From assembly GCA_000507305.1 (NCBI GenBank), contig DF240814.1, positions 18,501 through 82,500 on the forward strand: a stretch of DNA of 64,000 nt, given 5' to 3'. The first letter of the stretch is position 1, and every line of letters starts with the position of its first letter. The stretch is from Breviolum minutum Mf 1.05b.01 (taxonomy: Eukaryota > Sar > Dinophyceae > Suessiales > Symbiodiniaceae). Below are positions 55,560 to 64,000 of this stretch, in pieces. The notes beneath the pieces were generated by a model. It was not told where the DNA came from. It searched no databases and worked only from the letters and a program-made list of their open reading frames with translations. The position numbers were made by a program, and so were the translations under genes.

Positions 55560-58500
55560 TTACAAAAAGTTGATCACGATGCCAATGGCCAGGCACACCA
55601 AACCCACCTGGTGACGGTGGTCCAAAGGTTGGATAAAGAGTTGGAGATGACATTTTCGGGCTTTTCGTGACATGACCAACTCAGAGACCTCAAATCATTT
55701 GTGCGAAGATATCAACAAATTGCAGATTGCCAAGTCATAGATACCAAATATTCCAAAGCTGGAAAAAAAAAATCGAAGATGTTGGGGGTTTTAAAGCTCA
55801 GATATCAAGAAAACCCTCCAACTGATTATCCAACGAATTGCTATGTAGCCTTATCAACACTGCCTTTTTGGACCATAAAAATGATGCCTTGAAAAAATAC
55901 GTCAAACCCATATGGAAGAAGTCTGTCCCTCTGAAACTAGAGGATCTGCAATATGTTGATTTTTTTCCAGAACTTGTTGATGTTCACAATCGCAGAAAAC
56001 TACGCAAATCTGCGTGCAAAAATGCTTCAAAAACTTGATCTGATGTTTTGCTTCAAAGCTGTTTTTGTTAGATTCCCTCTATTTCAATCACCAACCATAT
56101 CTGCCCCCATGTTTTTTATGCACATGCAGCTGGGGTAACCTTCTTCCATCTTAGAAACTGGTTACCCTGGCAAAAACCGGTGAATGTTTTTTTCATACCT
56201 TTCCCCATGGCCACAAAACATGATCGAATCAAAAGGAATCAGATCAAATACAGGAAGCAATCAAACGCACCGAGGATTTAAAGAAAGGAAGGAAAGCACA
56301 ATCAAAGAATTCCATTGACATGGCATCACTTTCATCATCTTCTAATCCCACTTTTCCCCTTTTGGCTCAACTTCCATCCAACCTTCCCAACCGGATTCCA
56401 TATTTCTCCAAACAAATGGCCAAGCTGATGATATCTGATGTGAAAAAAAATTGCCAGTTTCCGGTCTAGTTCAGATCCCCAGCAATTTTCGAAACCCATG
56501 GAAATCCTGCCAAAACACCTCATACACCCCTTGCTGAAAGTTGCCCACTGGATTCCTGGAGTCCGGTACTGGAAATCAGTTTGCTTGGATCAATCAATCT
56601 CTTGGAAAATAAACCAAATGTCAACCTCGTGACGTTCCAAAGAGATATCTTTTTCAATTGTGAATTCTGTGAATCCTTTTATAGACTTGAAGTGGAATAT
56701 AATTTGAAATATCTATGCTTAAGGTAAATCAAAGGAAGTCGGATTAGTCAGTAGATGCCCAAGATGAATTGAAGGAAGTCAGGTTACTTAGCAGTTAGTA
56801 GACGCTCAAGATGAATTGAAGGAAGTCAGGTTACTTAGTGACGCTTCCTCAAAAAGGCTTCCACGTAGTTCATGTTCCGCAATCTACCTACTGCTCATGA
56901 TTCTGAAGCCTGAAACAAGGTGCAAATTTCTTCACCTGTAGAAATGAATCAGGTCTACATACGATAAGATTTATATCTTCTTTGAAGCCATCTGTTCATT
57001 TTAAATTGTTAACAGTCAAATAAATGTGGTGTTTCATTAAACTCCCTCCCCCCCCAACAAAAAAAGAACGGGAGACTTTTTCGCCCCCTTCCTTTTCTTC
57101 GTCGCTCAAACAACTCGTTTCCGTGAGACTTTCTCACATCGTAGCAAGCTACACTCCCCACTCATTGTTGGAGGGTAATGAGCTTGCTCACTGGGTGTCA
57201 CTGTGGGCATGGAAAGTATCAGATTCCCACAAGGTTTTAAGTTTGTGTCTTTTTGTGTTGGAATGATTTTTTGAGCCACAACAAGTCGTCTGATGTCTCA
57301 AAAACCTATTTGAAGCAATATCACGATAGTGGATCAAACTCGTTTCATCAGTGATGCCCTTTTATTCTTTATTCTTGGGTGATTGAGGACGTCTCACTGT
57401 AGATTTGAATGATGGGAATTTAAGGGTATCCCCCCAATGCCACCCCCCCAAAGAAATAAGGCCTCATTAAGGAAGTATTAAGGAATCATCAGTGATTAAT
57501 AACTAACCCCTTGATAAGGCCTTATTTGAAACGAGGGTCTGGAATTGGGGTGGGTCTCCCTAGATGCCTATGATTGATCAATTTGCGTATGAAAGCACTT
57601 AACTTCCAGACACCCAAGTTTTACAAGACCTTCGCCATCGAGAACGTCTAGAAATCGTCTGCGACGACCAACGTTTCGACTGGTGAAACGAAACTGTGCA
57701 TGTTTTTCCGCAGGAGGTTCGGGCAAAGAGTTGCACAAACTTGCCAGAAAATGAGCGACCAAAAACTTCTGGTAAGGTGCCCACAGACTAAAAACAATCA
57801 TCATCTTAAGTCTACTATTCAAAGGTTGATTCCTAACACCAACGGTAAATTGAACGCAGCAGTGGATTTCGCAGCCATTTTTGGTACATCACCAGTTTTC
57901 GCAAACATAGATCATCGCAACTTCCATGTTTATGTACTTTAGTAAGGGCCTACGAAAAAACTGGGAGTGCATAGGAATTATGCCATCTATATGGGTGTTT
58001 CCGAAAATAGGGCTACCCCGAAATCATCCATTTTAATAGGGGTTTCCATTATAAACCATCCATTTTGGGGTACCACTATTTTTGGAAACACCCATATACC
58101 AATTGGGGGATGGGGTTTCCTCCTCGATTTCTTCTGAAAAAAAATGGCTGGGAAACTTTCAAGTGACCGAGGCTTGCACAGGACCATTGGATCCAAATCT
58201 CCCGCGAGGATCGTTTGATGGTTTGAATTCGGCTCGACCAGGCAGTCGTTCCAATGTTCCATTCACAACTGGGGAGGGTTGTTGTACCTTTCAAGCATCT
58301 TTTTTCTGAGATCTACATCATCTCTTTATGGATCAAGGGAGTTATGAAAGGATCAAACATTGCGCAACGGAACAAATGCAAGAAAAGTGCTTGCCAAAAA
58401 CAGGTAAACGGAACACTTCCGCCGCCAAGTGAGCTGTGGCTTGTGCAAAGTTCCACGAGAACCCACGATGTTTTCAGGATATGCACATATATTGTGTTCT

Positions 58501-60815
58501 AGCTTTGGAAACAGAATTTGCATGATGGTCAATCAAATTCTGGGTCCAGCATTCATAACTACAGCGTATTTATTACCATATTCGCATATCCATGGATGTC
58601 CATTTTTTGGCCATCAAGACATGAAAATTGATGAATGACGTTTCCACAAAAAAATGTACAGCAAAATTGAAAATCAAAGTCCTGTGATTTTGGGAGGCTT
58701 CCAAATAGCTTGTTTCATGCTTACCTCAAAATCTGGAAGCGGAATGCTTCCCCTTTAGCTAAAAAAAACACACAAAAAAGACTGTCAAAAATGTCAAAAG
58801 CTCACATTTCTCACGATTCTTCAGTGAAGAGGATTTTCCGTATCTGTTGGGATTTCACGCCCAAGAAAATGAGAGAAAAAAATCTTGTTTTGGTGATGGA
58901 CATCCCTTGAAACAAAGGGTGTCAACCATCCAAGGATAAATCTCAAATCGATTCGTATTCAAAAAAATCTGTCAAAACTCACAGAACCTGAGCCAAAAAA
59001 AAAAGCTCTGCAACCACAGTTTGCTGCTTTAATTTCGATGATTTCGATGGGGTGGAATTACTCCTTGACAAATCAGAACATGATTTGTATAACAAAAAGC
59101 CAGGGTGCAAATATTCATGTTTTTCATCCCCTACATCTGGGAACTTCAGCTCTTGGGGAATAAGGCTATCACGGGACCAACGTAAATCTCTGGGGAGTCA
59201 CGGAACCTGCAAGTTTTTCAGCTATTATGCTACATGCCGCTGCTCCTGGCCTGGCTCCGGGGTGTGGTCCAACGGACCCGCGGCGGGAAAGAGTAAGTTG
59301 GCGTTTTGGTGTGGTTTCAATGTATATATATGTATATACAATTTATATATGTATGTGACGCTTTAATCTATTTATATATATATATTGTAAATATATATAT
59401 ATGTATACATAAATATATATATGTAAACATAGATACATATATATATACATCTATATGTAAACATAAATGTATATATATATATATGTATACATAGATACCT
59501 ATTCAGAAATATAGAATTTGTTTCTTGATTCCAACGTGCGACAATATGAGCGAAACTGTGCAGCTTTCTTGGTAATACAAACAAAAACCTCGATACGTCC
59601 CGACTTTGCGCAGTTTAAGGTGCTAGATCTTTATGAGGGACTTGCGCAGTTTGTGAACCAGTTTATAGTGGTAGGAGCTGTCAACCAAACTGCTAAATCA
59701 TACTCTCACAGGATTCTTTTGAATCCCAGAAATCCAGCTGCTTGCCATGTGTTGCAATATCGAGAATTGGAAGCAAGGCAATCCAAACCTCACCGAAATG
59801 TTTGAATCACTCAAATCACCACGGAAACTCGCCAAAAAATATCACCAGAGACTTGCGATTCTTGGGAATCTGGTTTCCCATGGATTTTCCCCATCATTTT
59901 CCGCGAAAAAAAAAATCGCCTCGCTACTGCAAGCTAAGGACAGACGCCTCGTTGGGGGCAGCTTCTGAGCACAGAGCTTTAAGTTTTGACGATGACCTCC
60001 CCTGGTTGAAGGGAATCCAACTCCAAACTTGTTGAGTGATTCTTTGAGTGCAAAAATTGAAAAGAGATGAAAAAATTCTGAAGATGTATATAGATGAAAG
60101 ATGCTGAAATGAGTGTGAAAAGTAGATGTTGATACTATAGTTGATGTCACTGACAATTTTTTTCCTCGCATTGCAAAACTCTCACCATTCAGCCGTCGGC
60201 ACCTGCGATGGTCTAGGGCTGCCCTGCGAGCTTGGAAAACGAACGAATGTCGGGACCCAAGCCTTTTCAAGATAGACCCCCAGATCTTGTCATTTCATCC
60301 AGCAAAGCCCGGGAAAAAAGAAAGAAACGTACTAAAAACCTGGGTTTTCTTGGAAAGCACTGCAGCCGGTGCACATAGCAACCCAGCCAGGATCGAGCGA
60401 ATCAAGCGCTGAAGACTTCATCGTCAAATTAACTAGAAACCAGACACCTTCAAAGTCATCAACTAAAAACTCCTCAAACCCTAGGGTAAAGCCGAGATCT
60501 ACCATGAAGCTCAGGACATCCTCACATCAATTGAATCTGAATAAACTAAAGAAATGGATATATCACATATGAAACAGTACATAATTTGCCAGCCTTTTTT
60601 TGTTCAGGTCTGACATTTGGAAGACTTCTCTGAAGAAAAAAAACATATCTTTTCCATGTCGGCCTCCACCACATTCGGTAGGGCCGGTAGGGCTTCCAAG
60701 CCATGCTCGGCGGGCGGATCTAAGTGATCTAAGCCATGCCTTAGGAAATGCGCAAGATACACATGGATAGGTCAGTTGGGTCTTGACGTCGATGCATGGA
60801 TGCATGCCAATGGAG

Positions 60816-60860
<45 letters not shown>

Positions 60861-63720
60861 GATTCAAGATTTGACCCCCACCTTTCCAATCTGGACTTCT
60901 GTCTTGATATTTCAACAAATATCAAAACTGGTACAATTCCCATTTGTGAGAGCCCGGACGCTTCGGCCATCAGCATCGGACCTCAACTAATGGACTTCTC
61001 AGGGATGTAGAAAAACTACATTAAAACATAGTGAAAACACTGAAAACACCCTAGAGTATTTTTTTTGGTTCCATTAAGAAGTCATCTATTTGCATGTGTT
61101 TTTGTGTGTCTTTGAAAGAGCATTTGCAAACAAAAGGTACCTTGAAACAGTGAAAGTCAAGTCCCCAGGCTTTTCGAAGGTGCTCGCGGGCTCCTCAAGC
61201 CGCCTGGTCGGGATTCATTATGAAATCAAAGTCAACGTCACGTGTTGTTTCAGAGATGTTTATAGAGGCTAGATATTGAAGTGCGCAATAGCACTACTAT
61301 AGTTGAAATACACATGAATAGCACTTCTACAGTTGTTTAAGCACATATTTGTTATGGTTTGTTACATGTGACTTCATGTAATTAATGCAGTGGTGATCAC
61401 AAGAGCTGTCAGCACTGGGACCCAGCATGAGGAGAAGGTACGGAGCCTCATATAGCATTAGCATACCCATCAGGATATAGCTTTAGCGAAAGCTGTAAAA
61501 AATACATCCGCTATTCAAACCTAGCGGACCTAGAAATACCGTTGATGGAAGAAATCCTGCACCACCTGGGATGTATGAAACTCTGAAAATAATGGGATAA
61601 ACTACCAACCTCAACTGGTTAGCCGGATTTCTTCCATCAATAGCATTACCACCAGTATTTGAAAAATCAAAATCACCGACCCACACCTGGTGCAGGTGGG
61701 CCCGTGAGTGGCATACCTGTTGTTGGAGCGATCTTTTCCATGGCAAAAAAAAACATATCTGTTGCAACTTGTTTTAGCATTGATGGTTTTCATGGGATTA
61801 TCCAGTGAATTGCAATGTTTTACTGCTGGTGGCGATCATCAATCTCAAATAATATCAGTTGTCAGTCGTTTTTTGGCAGTTCGACTAATGGACTAATCAA
61901 CTGATGAGATCGAACAGTCAACCAAAAGGCAGTGAATTCATTGTTCATGGCTACTTCGTAAGGGTCAGTGGGTGCATATTCTGACCATTCCATTGGTCCT
62001 TGAAATTCGTGGTTTATTGCTCGAACAGACAGCTTCATGGATTTGAATTTCACCTACCTAAAACCAATCATAATTCTTCGGCTGGAAAAAAACGGATCGG
62101 ATTGAGAAGAACCACCCTGATCTGTTGATACACACTTTGCCGAAGCACCGACTTCCTGACCCCTTCTCCCTGAAAACCACCGCACCTGTATGAGGTTCAC
62201 ACAGTGGCTCACCTCGTCAAGATCATGACTCTCCATGAAAACGCACCAAAAAAACCGTTTCAAGGAGAAGAAGTGATGGACGCATCTTAAAAAAAAGGGT
62301 CAAACTAGAGTTGGTTATGGGTGTCATTTTTTCGAAGACTGGCCAAGTGTGGTATATCAACTGGTAAAAGTGGATTTACTTCACTATCAACGTTGACAAT
62401 TCCAAAAAGTGCTAGAGCAAAGTTCAACCACCTGGAGGGTTTTGAGCACAATCGGAAAATATCCGAAAATTCTTTGAACGTTTAGATCTCCCGCTTCTTC
62501 ACATCATGTTCACATCCCTTTAACACTGCCAAGGTCATCTGACCATTCCTTGCAGCATCCAACCGCAAAGAGAACAACCAACTAAACCCTTTGGCTGAAC
62601 CCTGTGCAATTCTCATGCTTCCAAAAAAACAACGTCAAGCCTTTTGCAGGGTCTGTTGGTGCCGCTTCACCTGCAGCAAACTCATCAATTCCCGGCGGCA
62701 GGACATTGCAAACACAGAAGTTTCTTCGAGAGAGGATCTGATTATCTGATTGATTGCCAGCAATTTCTCTCAAACAAAAAGCGATTCAACTACAAGTTCT
62801 AAAGTTGTCCTACCCTTCTCAACAGGGATGTCACATAATCAACAAACTCAACAAACAGTCCACAAGACAATGTGACATTCAAAACCTTTCGAGACTCTTT
62901 GCATTCACGAGAGCAAAGTGCAAAGTGAGCCTTCCCCAGGGTCTGGTGGTGCGCCGCTGCCTGCAGCAAACTCAGCAGTGTCTTGTGGCAGAACTGCAGA
63001 GCATGGCAAAAACAAAAGCTACTGCGAGAGTGACAGAGAAACAGAGAGACACCATCATCTAAACAACTTGATCTGAAACAATGTTATGTCAAAGAAAGTT
63101 CTCTAAACTCTTGACATCTCTTGGCACTTGATGTCACAAAGACAAAACTCACAACCCCAACCGATGTCCACAACATCAAAGTGCAAATCGAGCCTTTTGC
63201 AGGGTCCGGTGGTGCCGCTTCACCTGCAGCAAACTCATCAATTCCCGGCGGCAGGACATTGCAAACACAGAAGTTACTTCGAGAGAGGATCTGACCCTCT
63301 GATTGATTGCCAGCAATTTCTCTCGAAGAAAAAGCGATTCAACTACAAGTTCTAAAGTTGTCCTACCCTTCTCAACAGGGATGTCACCTAATCAACAAAC
63401 TCAACAAAGAGTCCACAAGACAATGTGACATTCAAAACCTTTCGAGACTCTTTGCATTCACGAGAGCAAAGTGCAAAGTGAGCCTTCCCCAGAGTCTGGT
63501 GCTGCAGCAATGCCTGACTATAATTTCAGAGCACGAATCCATCATCATCTGAATCTCCGAATAAGAAAATCCCTCAAATCTGATTCTCTTTCCTTGGTCA
63601 ACCGAAGCTGTCCCACATGAGCTGTCCCACTCGTGTGGCGCCTTCCCCAGTTTCAGCTGGCGTTCTGTCACCTGAACCTGAGATGCGGGTTCGAAGGTAC
63701 TTCTTTTTTTCGAGGCCAAA
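55560..63720 (-). CDS. Unidentified host gene(s) ending in a hydrophobic C-terminus
   Basis: Candidate exons: about 63642-63715, four tandem 30-nt exons (62641-63513, separate entry), 62116-62169, 61141-61203, 60929-60986, 60645-60719, about 59700-59789, 58185-58268, 57604-57768, about 57119-57207, 56383-56434, 55560-55607 (stop at 55560). Phases agree for 60929>60645 and 56383>55560; other joints are unresolved and more than one gene may be present. Peptides: GEGVRKSVLRQSVYQQIR, RLEEPASTFEKPGDLTFTVS, LRSDADGRSVRALTNGNCT, PPAEHGLEALPALPNVVEAD, ALLPILDIATHGKQLDFWDS, VNGTLERLPGRAEFKPSND, LVAHFLASLCNSLPEPPAEK and RRRRFLDVLDGEGLVKLGCL, and the last exon VGLVCLAIGIVINFL, which could be a C-terminal membrane anchor. 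No family recognised. Confidence 0.5.
55700..56140 (+). other. AT-rich plus-strand open frames of unknown nature
   Basis: Two overlapping plus frames look protein-like in an AT-rich background (LKKYVKPIWKKSVPLKLEDL; LRAKMLQKLDLMFCFKAVFV), and a strong acceptor, a T-run then CCAG, occurs at 55970. They run opposite to every other gene here and lie between the minus exons 56383-56434 and 55560-55607. They could be a decayed element inserted in an intron, or chance. Confidence 0.25.
57421..57565. mobile_element. Fold-back element, family 4
   Basis: TAAGGGTATCCCCCCAATGC at the left and ATTGGGGTGGGTCTCCCTA at the right, with inner AAGGCCTCATTAAGG and TAAGGCCTTATTT. A shorter relative of the element at 4201-4423. 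Confidence 0.7.
57988..58098. mobile_element. Fold-back element, family 5
   Basis: TATATGGGTGTTTCCGAAAA on the left and its complement TTTTTGGAAACACCCATATA on the right (23-bp arms, one mismatch). An inner inverted pair, AAATCATCCATTTTAATAGG and AAACCATCCATTTTGGGG, partly repeats. About 110 bp, intronic. Confidence 0.8.
59310..59495. repeat. TA/GTATA-rich microsatellite
   Basis: About 185 bp of imperfect TATATG/TACATA repeats, read as runs of Ile/Tyr in several frames. Not coding. Confidence 0.85.
60817..60860. repeat. (ATC)n microsatellite
   Basis: About fourteen ATC units. Unlike the tract near 20.1 kb, no exon-like flank is visible on the minus strand, so I consider it intronic. Confidence 0.85.
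61541..61643. mobile_element. Fold-back element, family 6
   Basis: GTTGATGGAAGAAATCCTGC on the left, complemented by GCCGGATTTCTTCCATCAAT on the right (17-19-bp arms); the interior holds CCACCTGGGATG. A single copy in this window. Confidence 0.65.
62641..63513 (-). repeat. Tandem array of four related 30-nt exon-like units
   Basis: Units at 63484-63513, 63194-63223, 62931-62960 and 62641-62670 (minus). Each is exactly 30 nt, is preceded by AG, and is followed by a GC donor (AAG/GCT). Translations: ALLQHQTLGK, VKRHHRTLQK, AAAHHQTLGK, VKRHQQTLQK. Spacing alternates 290, 263 and 290 bp, so the array is a doubled 553-bp unit containing two related half-units; flanking intron sequence (the GTTGTCCTACCCTTCTCAAC block) is also repeated. 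A fifth, diverged end (LKLGK before GC) is at 63642-63656. The simplest reading is serial duplication of an exon with its introns. If these are not exons, it is an ordinary non-coding tandem repeat. Confidence 0.6.
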
Positions 63721-64000
63721 GGAATGTTGCATGTTATGAACAGAACTTGGAATGAACAGAATTAGGAATAAAATACAGTTTGAGGAGGAAGTGCGAGATT
63801 TCTCCACCATTCACTGGTTCGATTCCCTTACACTTGAGGATATATGTACATAAGTCATGATCATTGTGCAGCTTCTGGCCAAACACTGCCATATCGATCA
63901 CCATGAATCAGAGGAAGAGAATATGGATATGTTCTAAAAATAGAACAAAGGCAACAACACAAAAGCGCTTCGGCAAAAACGGCTTTTTGCTTTTCTCAAA

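Noticed and set aside
56356..56371. Leader-like TTTTGGCTCAA on the plus strand
   Set aside because: Two mismatches to the 15-nt relict and no ORF or element boundary beside it.
62641..63513. CRISPR-like spaced repeat array
   Set aside because: Units are diverged, flanking spacers are themselves repeated, and the context is eukaryotic with splice signals at each unit.

Overview
The window looks like nuclear DNA of a dinoflagellate, most likely a Suessiales/Symbiodiniaceae-type genome. The evidence is a 15-nt remnant of the dinoflagellate spliced leader, short exons in long introns whose donors include GC (and perhaps GA) as well as GT, many microsatellites and small fold-back elements, and retroelement proteins of the kind abundant in these genomes. 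I see no prokaryotic operon, rRNA, tRNA or CRISPR array.

Host genes. Almost all coding capacity is on the minus strand, cut into exons of about 27-190 nt. I rebuilt exon chains by eye from four things: an AG acceptor, a GT/GC donor, an open frame, and agreement of codon phase across each intron. From right to left the gene segments are: about 63.7-55.56 kb (ends in a hydrophobic C-terminus); 54.4-51.26 kb (clear stop); 51.16-46.7 kb; 46.5-42.9 kb; 42.1-35.75 kb (13 phase-consistent exons coding an SMP domain, as in extended synaptotagmins/tricalbins, the only host gene whose family I recognise); 35.3-31.8 kb; 21.9-17.1 kb; 16.7-6.56 kb; 4.9-2.04 kb (ends in poly-Gln); and 1.67 kb to the left edge. 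Neighbouring segments may belong to the same gene. This fits the one-strand gene blocks known from dinoflagellates. Every large plus-strand ORF I examined is better explained as antisense to, or intronic in, these genes, with one unresolved exception near 55.8-56.1 kb.

Mobile elements. Element A (about 9.2-12.35 kb, minus) has a gag-like ORF with a CxxC...CxxC knuckle and a frame-broken reverse transcriptase-RNase H ORF. A truncated spliced-leader relict sits 70 nt upstream of its first ATG. Element B (22.045-31.42 kb, minus) is an almost intact LINE of about 9.4 kb, with a poly(A) tail, inserted in a TA-rich microsatellite. Its ORFs encode, in order, a RanBP2-type zinc finger plus coiled coil; RNase H followed by an APE-type endonuclease; a reverse transcriptase that begins at a TGATG stop/start overlap; and zinc fingers plus a PPC...EHP...KPT module resembling a diverged cytosine-C5 methyltransferase. 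Both elements lie in sense orientation in apparent introns. At least five families of short inverted-repeat elements are scattered through the introns.

Limits. Exon boundaries come from reading splice signals, not from RNA. Terminal and first exons are mostly unassigned. Intron sequence outside the listed items holds nothing I can identify.
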